Origin: Rhodovulum sulfidophilum
GTDB lineage: Bacteria; Pseudomonadota; Alphaproteobacteria; Rhodobacterales; Rhodobacteraceae
Assembly (NCBI GenBank): GCA_003241785.1
Contig: QFPW01000006.1
Location: 62,001-126,000, forward strand
Direction: 5' to 3'
Length of the DNA stretch: 64,000 bases
Positions 35,427 through 44,258 of the stretch are shown piece after piece. The notes beneath the pieces are model-generated. The model saw nothing but the letters and a program-made list of their open reading frames with translations, ran no database searches and had not been told where the DNA came from. Positions within the stretch are counted from its first letter, which is position 1, and every line of letters begins with the position of its first letter. Position numbers and translations under genes: made by a program.

Positions 35427-37633
35427 CGGGGGTCCTCCCGACCAAGGCGCAGGGCGTTCAGCGTGACGGCGAGCGAGCTTCCGGACATCGCGATCGCGGC
35501 GATCAGCGGGCTGACGTGGCCGGTGATCGCGATCGGCACGGTGATCACGTTGTAGGCGAAGGAGAAGACGATGTTCTCGACCATGCGCCGGCGCGCGGCG
35601 CGGGCGAGCGTCCAGGCGGCGGGGGCGTCCGACAGCCGATTCGAGGTCAGCACGATGTCGGCGGCGGCGCGGGTCGCGTCGACGGCGGAGGCGGGCGAGA
35701 TCGAGACCTCGGCCATCGCGAGGGCGGCCGCGTCGTTGAGCCCGTCTCCGACCATGAGCGGGCGACGGCCCTGGTCGCGCAGCGTCCGGAGATAGTCGAC
35801 CTTCCCGACCGGCGTCGCGCCGGCGCGCCAGTCGGCAATGCCGAGCCCGTCCGCGAGGGCGCGCACCGGCCCCTCGGCGTCGCCCGAGAGCAGGGCCACG
35901 TCGAGCCCGCCGGCCTCGAAAGCCGCGACTGCGGCGCGGGCGTCGGCGCGCGGCGCGTCGGCGAAGCGCAGCGGAACCGGCGCGCCGTCGCCGAGCCGGA
36001 GCCAGCTGGTGGTCTCGGCCGCGTCGTCCTCGGCGCCGATCCATTCCGCCCGGCCGAGCCGCGCGGTCTCGCCGCCGAGGAGGCCGCTCAGGCCGAAGCC
36101 CGCGATCTCCTCGACCGCGCGGACATCCGCCGGGGCGACGCCCATGTCCTCGGCCGCGGCGCGGATCGCCCCGGCGAGTGGATGGCGGCTGCCGCGCGCG
36201 AGGCCGGCGGCGACCGCGAGGCTCTCCCGGTCGAACATCGCCGGGTCGCGCAGGCGAAGGTCGCCGGTCGTAAGCGTTCCGGTCTTGTCGAAGACCACCG
36301 CGTCGACGCGGGCGAGCTTCTCGAGCGCGGTGCCGTCCTTCAGGAGCACGCCGCGGCGGAACAGCCGCGCCGAGGCGGCGGCCTGCACCGCCGGCACGGC
36401 GAGGCCGAGGCCGCAGGGGCAGGTCACGATCATCACCGCCGCCGCGATGGTGAAGGCGAGGCGCCAGTCCCCGGTCGAGAGGCCCCAGTAGAGCAGCGCG
36501 CCGATGCCGAGCACGTTGACGAGCGGGGCATAGGCGCGCGCTGCGCGGTCGGCGAGCGAGGCGTAGCCGCCGCGCGCGAGTTCCGCCGCCTCGACGAGAC
36601 GGGCGATCCGGCGCAGCAGCGTGTCCTCGCCGAGCCCGGTGACGCGGAGCCTGAGATCGCCGGTCAGGTTCACCATCCCCGCGTGCGCCGTGTCGCCGGG
36701 CCCGACCGCCTCGGGCAGGGTCTCGCCGGTCAGCATCGAGCGGTCGAGCTCGGAACGCCCCTCGGTCACGATCCCGTCCGCCGGGACCCGTCCGCCCGGC
36801 GCCACCGCGAGGATGTCGCCGGCGCGGAGCGTTTCCACCGGTACGCGCTCGATCGCGCCCGCGTCCGTCACGCGGTCGGCGCGGCTGACCTCGAGCGCGG
36901 CGAGTTCCGCCGCGGCCGAGCGCGCGGAGAGCCGCGCGGCATGCGCGAGGTAGCGGCCGACCAGCAGGAAGAAGGTCAGCATGATCGCGGCCTCGAAGAA
37001 GGCCTGATGCCCGGAGAGCAGCGTCTCCGACAGCGAGACCGCGAGCGCGAGCAGGATCGCGGTCGAGATCGGCACGTCCATGTTGGTGCGTCGCGCGGCG
37101 AGCGCGCGCGCGGCCGAGCGGAAGAACGGCATGGCGGCGAAGGCGACGGCGGGCACGGTGATGAGCGCCGAGAGCCAGTGCATGAGATCGCGCGTCGCAT
37201 CCGTGGCGCCGGACCAGACCGCGACCGAGAGCAGCATCACGTTCATCGAGGCGAAGCCCGCGACGCCGATCCGCGCGAGCAGGTCGCGCCCCTCGGGATC
37301 CTCGCGCGTGCCCGCGAGCCGCGCGCCGTCGAGCGGCCGCGCGGCGAAGCCCCGGGCGCGGAGCAGCGCGATCAGCCGCTCCTCGGCGTCGGGCGCGTCC
37401 GCGACCGTCGCGCTGACGCGCTTCCTCGTGAGGTTCACGCGGGCCGCGGCGACGCCCGGGTCGCTCAGGAGCGTGGTCTCGACGCCCGAGATGCAGGCGG
37501 CGCAGTGGATCTCGGGCAGTGAAAGTTCCACCCGCCGTGTGGCCTCGGCGGGCGGCGCGCTCGCGGCGATGGCCTGCGCGTCGGGCGCGGCTGCGCAGGC
37601 GGGGCAGGCCATGGCAAGCGCGACATCGGCCAT
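35423..37633 (-). CDS. ccoI: Copper-translocating P-type ATPase CcoI/FixI
   Basis: 736 residues. It carries copper across the membrane for cbb3 oxidase biogenesis. A Cys-rich N-terminus (CPAC) and heavy-metal domain (IHCAACISG) are followed by eight membrane helices with the CPC ion motif (TCPCGLGLAVP), the actuator LTGE and the phosphorylation site DKTGTLT, then GDGLNDAAAL. ATG at 37633 overlaps the ccoH stop (TGATG). Confidence 0.93.
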   Translation of the reverse strand: MADVALAMACPACAAAPDAQAIAASAPPAEATRRVELSLPEIHCAACISGVETTLLSDPGVAAARVNLTRKRVSATVADAPDAEERLIALLRARGFAARPLDGARLAGTREDPEGRDLLARIGVAGFASMNVMLLSVAVWSGATDATRDLMHWLSALITVPAVAFAAMPFFRSAARALAARRTNMDVPISTAILLALAVSLSETLLSGHQAFFEAAIMLTFFLLVGRYLAHAARLSARSAAAELAALEVSRADRVTDAGAIERVPVETLRAGDILAVAPGGRVPADGIVTEGRSELDRSMLTGETLPEAVGPGDTAHAGMVNLTGDLRLRVTGLGEDTLLRRIARLVEAAELARGGYASLADRAARAYAPLVNVLGIGALLYWGLSTGDWRLAFTIAAAVMIVTCPCGLGLAVPAVQAAASARLFRRGVLLKDGTALEKLARVDAVVFDKTGTLTTGDLRLRDPAMFDRESLAVAAGLARGSRHPLAGAIRAAAEDMGVAPADVRAVEEIAGFGLSGLLGGETARLGRAEWIGAEDDAAETTSWLRLGDGAPVPLRFADAPRADARAAVAAFEAGGLDVALLSGDAEGPVRALADGLGIADWRAGATPVGKVDYLRTLRDQGRRPLMVGDGLNDAAALAMAEVSISPASAVDATRAAADIVLTSNRLSDAPAAWTLARAARRRMVENIVFSFAYNVITVPIAITGHVSPLIAAIAMSGSSLAVTLNALRLGREDPR

Positions 37634-38088
37634 CAGTCCTCCTCCACCACGAAGCGGCGGGTCTGCCGGAACCGCGTGCCGTCCGCGGCCTCGGCGGCGA
37701 TCTCGGCGCGCCACGCCCCCGGGGTCAGCGCCTCCGGGACGAGGTAGCCGCGCGCGGTCGGCCGCAGCTCCGCCGCGCGGTCCTCGGCGTTGGTGCCCTG
37801 GCGACCGAGCGTGACGGCGAGGCTGGCCGGGCGGACCGGCCGCCCGGCCGCGTCGGTGAAGTCGATCGCGAGCCGCCCGTCCGTCACGCGGGGCTCGGTG
37901 TTCCAGCCGAGCGACCGCTGCGCCGCGAGGTCGTCGTCGAACGAGCGGCCCGACACATAGGCGTTATCGACCACCTTGCCGGCGAAGGTATCGACGGCGA
38001 CCACCGCGAGCAGGGTGTTGACGCCGATCACCACGCCGAAGGCGCCGAGCGCGATCAGGGCGACGCCGCCGCCGGTCAGTTCCCTCAT
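37633..38088 (-). CDS. ccoH: cbb3 oxidase assembly protein CcoH/FixH
   Basis: 151 residues. N-terminal transmembrane segment (about 7-30) and a periplasmic beta domain typical of FixH (VVDNAYVSGRSFDDDLAAQR, then LGW). FixH assists maturation of cbb3 oxidase. ATG at 38088 overlaps the ccoG stop (TGATG), so ccoG, ccoH, ccoI and ccoS are all translationally coupled. Confidence 0.92.
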   Translation of the reverse strand: MRELTGGGVALIALGAFGVVIGVNTLLAVVAVDTFAGKVVDNAYVSGRSFDDDLAAQRSLGWNTEPRVTDGRLAIDFTDAAGRPVRPASLAVTLGRQGTNAEDRAAELRPTARGYLVPEALTPGAWRAEIAAEAADGTRFRQTRRFVVEED

Positions 38089-39503
38089 CTCTGCCTCCCG
38101 TGAAAGACCGACGCCTCCTCGGCCCGGGCGCCGGCCGCGTCCTCGGCGATCAGCGCGATCGGCATCGACGGCTCGGCGGTGGCGGGGCTGTCCGGCGCGC
38201 CGGTCAGATAGGCGCGCTGGCGCAGCGTCTCGTTCGCGGGAACCGTGACCGTCGTGCCCTCGACGCCCTGCAGCTCCAGCAGAAGCGGGGCCTCGGCCGC
38301 CGAGCTGATCGTGACCGCGCGCGGATAGCCGGTCATGTTGCGCAGCCGGAGCTCGTAGGCGTTGCGGATCGAGCCGTCCGACAGCGTGACGTTGATCGGG
38401 TCGCGGATGGGTTCGACCGAGAGCGAGAGGTCGGTCCGGGTGGCGAGCGCGTAGAGCAGCCCGAGGCCGATCCCGGCCCAGAGCACGACGTAGAGGACGA
38501 TCCTCGGCCGGAACACGCGCCGCCACGGCGATCCGCCGGGCGAGGGCGCGCCCGCTTCCTCCGCGAGCGTCAGATAGTCGATCAGCCCGCGCGGCTTGCC
38601 GAGCTTGCCCATCACCTCGTCGCAGGCGTCGACGCAGAGCGCGCAGGTCACGCAGGCGAGCTGCTGCCCGTCGCGGATGTCGATCCCCATCGGGCAGACG
38701 TTGACGCAGGCGCGGCAGTCGACGCAGTCGCCATGCGGCGCGGCCGAGCGCGCCTGGTGCTTGCCGCGGGGCTCGCCGCGGGCCACGCGATAGCCGACGG
38801 TGATCGTGCCCTCGTCCATCATCGCCGCCTGGATGCGCGGCCAGGGGCACATGTAGACGCAGACCTGCTCGCGCATGAAGCCGCCGAGCACGAAGGTCGT
38901 CGCCGTCAGGAGCGCGATCGTGGCATAGGCGGTGGCGGGCGCCTCGAAGCGGAGGAGCTGGCCGAGCAGGGTCGGCGCCTCGGTGAAGTAGAACACCCAG
39001 GCGCCGCCGGTCGCGATCGCGATCAGGAGCCAGAGCGTCCACTTGGTCGCCCGGAGCCGGGCCTTGGTCGCGCTCCACGGCGCGTTCCAGAGCCGCACCC
39101 GCGCGTTGCGGTCGCCCTCGACCCAGCGCTCGACCAGGATGAAGAGATCGGTCCAGACCGTCTGCGGGCAGGCATAGCCGCACCAGACCCGGCCGAGCGC
39201 GGCCGTGAACAGGAAGAGCCCGAGTCCGGCCATGATCAGGAGACCGGCGACGAAGTAGAATTCCTGCGGCCAGATCTCGATGAAGAAGAAGTAGAAGCGC
39301 CGGTTCGCGAGATCGACCAGCACCGCCTGGTCCGGCATCGCCGGGCCGCGGTCCCAGCGGATCCAGGGCAGCAGGTAGTAGATCCCGAGCGTCACCGCCA
39401 TGATCCACCATTTCAGCCGGCGGAATCGCCCGGAGACGCGGCGCGGAAACACCGGCTCGCGCGCGGCGTAGAGGGGCGGTGGTTCGGCGGCGGCGTTGGT
39501 CAC
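38085..39503 (-). CDS. ccoG: cbb3 oxidase accessory protein CcoG (FixG/RdxA)
   Basis: 472 residues from a GTG at 39503 with AGGAG seven bases upstream. Polytopic membrane protein with two 4Fe-4S clusters (CVDCRACVNVCPMGID and CVTCALCVDACDEVM); it reduces copper for oxidase assembly. An ATG at 39551 would add 16 residues, but it has no ribosome site and would lie upstream of the start of transcription implied by the FNR box at 39575-39588. First gene of ccoGHIS. Confidence 0.9.
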   Translation of the reverse strand: MTNAAAEPPPLYAAREPVFPRRVSGRFRRLKWWIMAVTLGIYYLLPWIRWDRGPAMPDQAVLVDLANRRFYFFFIEIWPQEFYFVAGLLIMAGLGLFLFTAALGRVWCGYACPQTVWTDLFILVERWVEGDRNARVRLWNAPWSATKARLRATKWTLWLLIAIATGGAWVFYFTEAPTLLGQLLRFEAPATAYATIALLTATTFVLGGFMREQVCVYMCPWPRIQAAMMDEGTITVGYRVARGEPRGKHQARSAAPHGDCVDCRACVNVCPMGIDIRDGQQLACVTCALCVDACDEVMGKLGKPRGLIDYLTLAEEAGAPSPGGSPWRRVFRPRIVLYVVLWAGIGLGLLYALATRTDLSLSVEPIRDPINVTLSDGSIRNAYELRLRNMTGYPRAVTISSAAEAPLLLELQGVEGTTVTVPANETLRQRAYLTGAPDSPATAEPSMPIALIAEDAAGARAEEASVFHGRQR

Positions 39504-39574
39504 GGGCGTGCTCCTGCGGGGGACTCGCGCCCCCTTGTCGGGCGCAGGCATGCCAGCGGCGCGGGCGCGCGTCC

Positions 39575-39588
39575 TTGATCCGGATCAA
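39575..39588. promoter_or_regulatory. FNR box upstream of ccoG
   Basis: TTGATCCGGATCAA is a perfect TTGAT-N4-ATCAA site. It overlaps the stop codon of the LysR gene and lies about 78 bp upstream of the ccoG GTG. Activation from -41.5 would place the start of transcription near 39540. The regulator FnrL is encoded at 45006-45737. Confidence 0.9.
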
Positions 39589-40475
39589 TCCGCGGCGGGG
39601 GCGGACCTCTGCCGGCGCAGCCAGGCGAGGAAGGCGCGCAGCGGCGGCCGCGCGACGCCGGGCCGCGTGACGACGTGATAGCCGACGCCGGGCTCGTGCT
39701 CCTCGAAGAGCACGGTGAGCCTTCCGGCGGCGATATCCTCCTCGACGAAGACGCGCGGCACCGCCGCCGAGACGCCGTCGCCCCGGCGCAGCGCGTCGAG
39801 CACGAGGTTGCCCGGCAGCTGCGTCAGCCGCACCCGCTGGCCCGCGCCGATCCCCCGGCGCGCGAGCCAGTTCGTGACCTCGCTCGTGCCGGCCTCCTCG
39901 AGCCAGGGCAGGTCGAGCAGCGCGGCCGGGTCGTCGATCCGCCGGCCGGCCAGCAGCGAGGGCGAGGCGACGACGGCGATGTCGGTCGGGACCAGCGGCT
40001 CGACCGTCAGTCCCGCCCAGCCACCCCGGCCGAAGCGGATCGCCACGTCGATGCCACCGGGCGCCAGCGGGACGAGCGCGGCGGTCGGGTTGATCATCAG
40101 GTCGATCTGCGGGTGGGCGCGCTGGAAATCGGGCAGGCGGGGCATCAGCCAGCTCGCCGCGAAGGTGGGCGTGACCGAGATCTGCAGCGGTCGGGTGCGG
40201 TCGAGCCCGGTCAGCGCGGCGACCGCCGCCTCGATCTCGCCGAACGCCGAGGCGAGCGCGCGCGCGAGCTCGGTCCCCGCCGGCGTCAGCGCGAGCGACC
40301 GGCCCTCGCGTGTCACCAGCGTGGTCCCGAGCCGGTCCTCGAGCACCCGCATCTGCTGGCTCACGGCCGCGTGGCTCACGTTGAGCGCCCGCCCGGCCTG
40401 CGTCAGCCCGCCGGTCTCCGCGAGCGCCGCGAAGGCGCGGAGCGCGGTGAGCGAGGGAAGGTCCTGCCAGTTCAT
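39585..40475 (-). CDS. LysR family transcriptional regulator (GcvA/AmpR-like)
   Basis: 296 residues. The N-terminal HTH runs SLTALRAFAALAETGGLTQA, then GRALNVSHAAVSQQMRVLE, followed by the effector-binding domain with FAASWLMPRLPDFQRAHPQI, the GcvA-like signature. It sits between the two cco operons but its natural target is probably its divergent neighbour, a 43-residue ORF. Regulated genes and ligand unknown. Confidence 0.88.
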   Translation of the reverse strand: MNWQDLPSLTALRAFAALAETGGLTQAGRALNVSHAAVSQQMRVLEDRLGTTLVTREGRSLALTPAGTELARALASAFGEIEAAVAALTGLDRTRPLQISVTPTFAASWLMPRLPDFQRAHPQIDLMINPTAALVPLAPGGIDVAIRFGRGGWAGLTVEPLVPTDIAVVASPSLLAGRRIDDPAALLDLPWLEEAGTSEVTNWLARRGIGAGQRVRLTQLPGNLVLDALRRGDGVSAAVPRVFVEEDIAAGRLTVLFEEHEPGVGYHVVTRPGVARPPLRAFLAWLRRQRSAPAAD

Positions 40476-40485
40476 TCCATCCGAC

Positions 40486-40512
40486 CGATATGAAAGCTGA
40501 GATTACATATCG
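40486..40512. promoter_or_regulatory. Inverted repeat in the LysR divergent promoter
   Basis: CGATATG-N13-CATATCG, arms of seven bases, sits between the LysR start (40475) and the small ORF (40584). LysR proteins bind interrupted palindromes at this type of position, so it is the likely autoregulatory site (inference). Confidence 0.5.
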
Positions 40513-40583
40513 CGCAAATTCCTGAGTCGCGAAACCCGATGTTTGGCGCGAGACTGAGCTTCGGACAAGAGGAGGAAAACACC

Positions 40584-40715
40584 ATGATCGCTCTTCTCGC
40601 GACGTCTTTCATGACCGCGACGCGCGTCGAACCCTGGCCCGCCGCGTTCCCCGCCGACCTGCCCCGCACGCGCGCGGGGCGCTTTCGCCTCTGGCTGAGG
40701 CGCAAGTTCCGCTGA
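40584..40715 (+). CDS. 43-residue hypothetical protein divergent from LysR gene
   Basis: MIALLATSFMTATRVEPWPA begins the protein, which ends in a very basic tail (RAGRFRLWLRRKFR). The ribosome site AGGAGG lies at ideal distance from the ATG, unusually strong for this genome. No family recognised. It may be membrane-associated through its hydrophobic start and basic C-terminus. Its placement suggests LysR control. Confidence 0.5.
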   Translation: MIALLATSFMTATRVEPWPAAFPADLPRTRAGRFRLWLRRKFR

Positions 40716-40748
40716 CAGTCGGGCCGGGACGAGCCGGCGCGCCCGGGC

Positions 40749-41618
40749 TCACTCGCCCCCGCCGAGCGTGTTCACGTAGATCGCGACCTTGCGGATCTCG
40801 GGCGCGGTCAGCCGGCCGCCGAAGGCCGGCATCACGCCGAAATGGGCCTTGGCGATCGAGGCGTGCACCTGGTCGGCCGCGCCGCCGTAGAGCCAGATCT
40901 GGTCGGTCAGGTTCGGCGCGCCGAACTCCCGCCCGCCGGTCCCCGCCTCGCCGTGGCAGGCGGCGCAGTTCTCGGCGAAGACCGGCGCGCCCTCGGCGGC
41001 GAGGCCCGCGTCGTGCGGGCTGCCCGAGAGCGACAGCACGTGGTTCGTCACCGCGTCGATCGCCGCCGGCTCGAGGATCTCGCCGAAGGACGGCATCTCG
41101 CTGTAGCGCGTGTCCGGGTCGGCCGCGTCGCGGATGCCATGCGTGACGGTCCGCTCGATCTCGGCCGCCGCGCCGCCCCAGAGCCAGTCGTCGTCGACGA
41201 GGTTCGGATAGACGAGCGGCGAGCCGCCGCCGCCCGCGCCGTGGCACTGCGAGCAGTTGTTGCGGAACACCGCCGCGCCGCCGGCCATCGCGTAGGAGAG
41301 GAGCTCGGGGTCCCGCTCCACGGTCGCGACGTCGGCCGCCATCAGCCGCGCGTCGAGCGGCGCGTTCGCGGTCTGGACCGCCGCGAGGTCGCGCGCCACG
41401 TTCGCGCGGCTCGAATAGCCGAGCAGGCCCGGGGTCGCGCCGGTGATCAGCGGCCAGGCGGGGAACAGGATCACATAGGCGACCCCCCAGACGATCGTGG
41501 CGTAGAAGGTCCAGAGCCACCAGCGCGGCATCGGCGTGTCGAGCTCGCGGATGCCGTCCCATTCGTGGCCGGTGGTCTCGGTCCGGGTCGCCGGGTCGAT
41601 CTCGCGCTCACTTGCCAT
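40749..41618 (-). CDS. ccoP: cbb3-type cytochrome c oxidase subunit III (dihaem)
   Basis: 289 residues. N-terminal membrane anchor (WWLWTFYATIVWGVAYVILF) and two cytochrome c domains with CSQCH and CAACH haem sites, each with a later Met ligand. It passes electrons from cytochrome c to CcoO/CcoN. Start overlaps ccoQ by 11 bases. Last gene of ccoNOQP. Confidence 0.95.
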   Translation of the reverse strand: MASEREIDPATRTETTGHEWDGIRELDTPMPRWWLWTFYATIVWGVAYVILFPAWPLITGATPGLLGYSSRANVARDLAAVQTANAPLDARLMAADVATVERDPELLSYAMAGGAAVFRNNCSQCHGAGGGGSPLVYPNLVDDDWLWGGAAAEIERTVTHGIRDAADPDTRYSEMPSFGEILEPAAIDAVTNHVLSLSGSPHDAGLAAEGAPVFAENCAACHGEAGTGGREFGAPNLTDQIWLYGGAADQVHASIAKAHFGVMPAFGGRLTAPEIRKVAIYVNTLGGGE

Positions 41619-41790
41619 CGGGGTCGTCCTTGGGCTTGTCCTCGTTCTCGAAGATCGACTTCGCGATCTCGTCGTGCACCTTCTTGGAGCCGGGCCGGTT
41701 GACCCAGAAGATCAGCCCGACGAAGAACAGCACCAGGACCAGAAGGGCCCAGCTGTCCGCGAGCTGGCGCAGGAACGTGTAGTTTTCCAT
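41608..41790 (-). CDS. ccoQ: cbb3-type cytochrome c oxidase subunit CcoQ
   Basis: 60 residues, one membrane segment (WALLVLVLFFVGLIFWV) and a charged tail. CcoQ stabilises the cbb3 complex. Seven bases after ccoO; ribosome site GAGGA upstream of ATG. Confidence 0.92.
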   Translation of the reverse strand: MENYTFLRQLADSWALLVLVLFFVGLIFWVNRPGSKKVHDEIAKSIFENEDKPKDDPDGK

Positions 41791-41797
41791 GTGATCC

Positions 41798-42526
41798 TCA
41801 CCGGCTCGCGTCGGGTTCGAAGGTCGAGAAATCGACCAGCGTGCCGAGCATCTGGAGATAGGCGATGAGCGCGTCGAGCTCGCTCACCCCGGGCGCGCCG
41901 TCGAAGTTCCGCGCCACGGCCTTGGGATAGCGCGCCAGCAGCGCGTCGACGTCGCCGGTGTCGGGGTCGGCCTGGGTCCGGAAATCGATCCGGGCGTTCG
42001 CGATCATCTCGTCGGTATAGGGCGTGCCGGCGGCGCGCTGCGTCGCCATGATCCGGCCGATCCGCTCGGAGCCGAGCGGCGTCGCCGCGAGCCACGGATA
42101 GGCCGGCATCACCGATTCCGGCACCAGCGCGCGGGGATCCTCCATATGCGCGACGTGCCAGTCGTCGGAATAGCGGCCGCCGACGCGCGCGAGGTCCGGG
42201 CCGGTGCGCTTCGATCCCCACTGGAACGGCCGGTCGTACATCGATTCGGCGGCGAGCGAATAATGGCCGTAGCGGTCGACCTCGTCGCGCAGCGCGCGGA
42301 TCATCTGGCTGTGGCAGACGTAGCAGCCCTCGCGAACATAGATCTCGCGCCCGGCGAGCTCGAGCGGGCTGTAGGGCCGCATCCCCTCGACCTTCTCGAT
42401 GGTGTTGTCGAGGTAGAAGAGCGGCACGATCTGCACGAGGCCGCCGATCGTCACGACGAGGAAGCTCAGCACCAGGAGGAGCAGCGCGTTGCGTTCGATA
42501 TGGGAATGCTTGGCAAGGAGGCTCAT
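41798..42526 (-). CDS. ccoO: cbb3-type cytochrome c oxidase subunit II (monohaem)
   Basis: 242 residues. N-terminal anchor and one c-haem site CYVCHSQMIR, with the REGCYVCHSQ block and YSLAAESMYDRPFQWGSKRTGPDLARVGGRYSD-type sequence in separate segments typical of CcoO. Twelve bases after ccoN. Confidence 0.95.
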   Translation of the reverse strand: MSLLAKHSHIERNALLLLVLSFLVVTIGGLVQIVPLFYLDNTIEKVEGMRPYSPLELAGREIYVREGCYVCHSQMIRALRDEVDRYGHYSLAAESMYDRPFQWGSKRTGPDLARVGGRYSDDWHVAHMEDPRALVPESVMPAYPWLAATPLGSERIGRIMATQRAAGTPYTDEMIANARIDFRTQADPDTGDVDALLARYPKAVARNFDGAPGVSELDALIAYLQMLGTLVDFSTFEPDASR

Positions 42527-42538
42527 GGCGGCGGTTCC

Positions 42539-44128
42539 TTATTCGGCCGCCACGGGAGCGGGCTCGGGTGCCTGCGCTCCCCGGGCCGTCTTCCAGAGGT
42601 TGTAGAGCATGATCACGCCCCCCGCGAGGTAGAGCACGCCCCCGAGCGCGCGCACGACGTACATCGGGTGCGCGGCGGCGACAGAGTCGGCGAAGGAGTT
42701 GACGAGGAAACCCTGCGCGTCGACCTCGCGCCACATCAGGCCCTGCATGATGCCCGAGACCCACATCGAGGAGGCGTAGAGCACGATCCCGATGGTCGCG
42801 AGCCAGAAGTGCCAGGAGACGAGCGCGGTCGAATAGAGCCGGTCACGGTGCCAGAGCCGGGGCACGAGATAGTAGAGCGCGCCGAAGGTGATCATGCCGT
42901 TCCAGCCGAGCGCGCCGGAATGCACGTGGCCGATGGTCCAGTCGGTGTAGTGGCTGAGCGAATTGACCGCGCGGATCGACATCATCGGCCCCTCGAAGGT
43001 CGCCATGCCGTAGAAGCCGACCGAGACCACCAGCATGCGCAGCACCGGGTCGGTGCGGAGCTTGTCCCAGGCGCCCTGCAGCGTCATGAGGCCGTTGATC
43101 ATGCCGCCCCAGCTCGGCATCCAGAGGATGATCGAGAACACCATGCCGAGGATCTGCGCCCAGTCCGGCAGCGCGGTGTAGTGGAGGTGGTGCGGGCCGG
43201 CCCAGATGTAGAGGAAGATGATCGCCCAGAAATGGATGATCGAGAGCTTGTAGCTGTAGATCGGGCGCTCGGCCTGTTTCGGGACGAAATAGTACATCAT
43301 CCCGAGGAAGCCCGCGGTCAGGAAGAAGCCGACCGCGTTGTGGCCGTACCACCACTGCACCATCGCGCCCTGCACGCCGGGGAACAGGATCACCGACTGC
43401 GAGGACCAGAGCGAGGTCGGGATCGCGAGGTTGTTGACGATGTGCAGCATCGCGATCGTCACGATGAAGGCGAGGAAGAACCAGTTCGCGACGTAGATAT
43501 GCGGCTCGCGGCGCTTGATGATCGTGCCGAAGAAAATCGCGAAATAGACCACCCAGACGATGGTGAGCCAGAGGTCCACGTACCATTCCGGCTCGGCGTA
43601 TTCCTTCGACTGGGTGCTGCCCAGCAGGTAGCCGGTCGCCGCCAGCACGATGAAGAGATTGTAGCCCCAGAACACGAACCAGGCCGCGCGCCGCCCGCCC
43701 CAGAGCGGGGCGGCGCAGGTGCGCTGCACGATGTAGAGCGAGGTCGCGATCAGGGCGTTGCCGCCGAAGGCGAAGATCACGGCCGAGGTGTGGAGCGGCC
43801 GGAGCCGCCCGAAGCTCGTCCAGGGCAGGCCGAGGTTCAGGGCTGGATAGGCGAGCTGGAAGGCGATCAGGACGCCGACGAGAAAGCCGACCACGCCCCA
43901 GATCGCCGTCGCGATCACGCCCGCGCGCACGACGTCGTCGTTGTAGCCCTCGGGGTCGGCCGGCCGGGGCGTGCCGGCGGTCCGGATCGCCCAGAGCGTG
44001 GCGCCGCCCGCGAGCAGCATCAGCAGCACGGCGTGCAGCCGGTAGGCCGTGTCCGTCCCGAAATTCGCCGCCATCGCGAGGAAGACGGTCAGCACCGCCA
44101 GCCCCGCGATCTTGATGGCATCCAGCAT
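42539..44128 (-). CDS. ccoN: cbb3-type cytochrome c oxidase subunit I
   Basis: 529 residues, 12 or more membrane helices with haem-copper ligands, e.g. HTSAVIFAFGGNALI, VQWWYGHNAVGFFLTAGFLG and HFWAIIFLYIWAGPHHLHYTA (split across helices). It is the proton-pumping O2-reducing subunit working at low oxygen. An FNR box lies about 95 bp upstream. Confidence 0.95.
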   Translation of the reverse strand: MLDAIKIAGLAVLTVFLAMAANFGTDTAYRLHAVLLMLLAGGATLWAIRTAGTPRPADPEGYNDDVVRAGVIATAIWGVVGFLVGVLIAFQLAYPALNLGLPWTSFGRLRPLHTSAVIFAFGGNALIATSLYIVQRTCAAPLWGGRRAAWFVFWGYNLFIVLAATGYLLGSTQSKEYAEPEWYVDLWLTIVWVVYFAIFFGTIIKRREPHIYVANWFFLAFIVTIAMLHIVNNLAIPTSLWSSQSVILFPGVQGAMVQWWYGHNAVGFFLTAGFLGMMYYFVPKQAERPIYSYKLSIIHFWAIIFLYIWAGPHHLHYTALPDWAQILGMVFSIILWMPSWGGMINGLMTLQGAWDKLRTDPVLRMLVVSVGFYGMATFEGPMMSIRAVNSLSHYTDWTIGHVHSGALGWNGMITFGALYYLVPRLWHRDRLYSTALVSWHFWLATIGIVLYASSMWVSGIMQGLMWREVDAQGFLVNSFADSVAAAHPMYVVRALGGVLYLAGGVIMLYNLWKTARGAQAPEPAPVAAE

Positions 44129-44215
44129 CCGCGCCCCCCGTCATGCGCGCGGGCTCGCCGGCCGCGCTTGTTCCCGTGTCCCCCCGGCGCTTGCAATAGC
44201 CGGGGCGGGATTTCA

Positions 44216-44229
44216 TTGATTCAGATCAA
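44216..44229. promoter_or_regulatory. FNR box upstream of ccoN
   Basis: TTGATTCAGATCAA, a perfect FNR site, centred about 94 bp upstream of the ccoN ATG and 36 bp upstream of the DUF1003 gene ATG on the other strand. It should activate ccoNOQP under low oxygen; effect on the divergent gene is open. Confidence 0.9.
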
Positions 44230-44258
44230 CTGGGACGCGAAGACGGGGCAGGGACCGA

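Noticed and set aside
39504..39551. ccoG start at ATG 39551
   Set aside because: No ribosome site, and it would precede the transcription start implied by the FNR box; the GTG at 39503 has a good site and fits the usual CcoG N-terminus.
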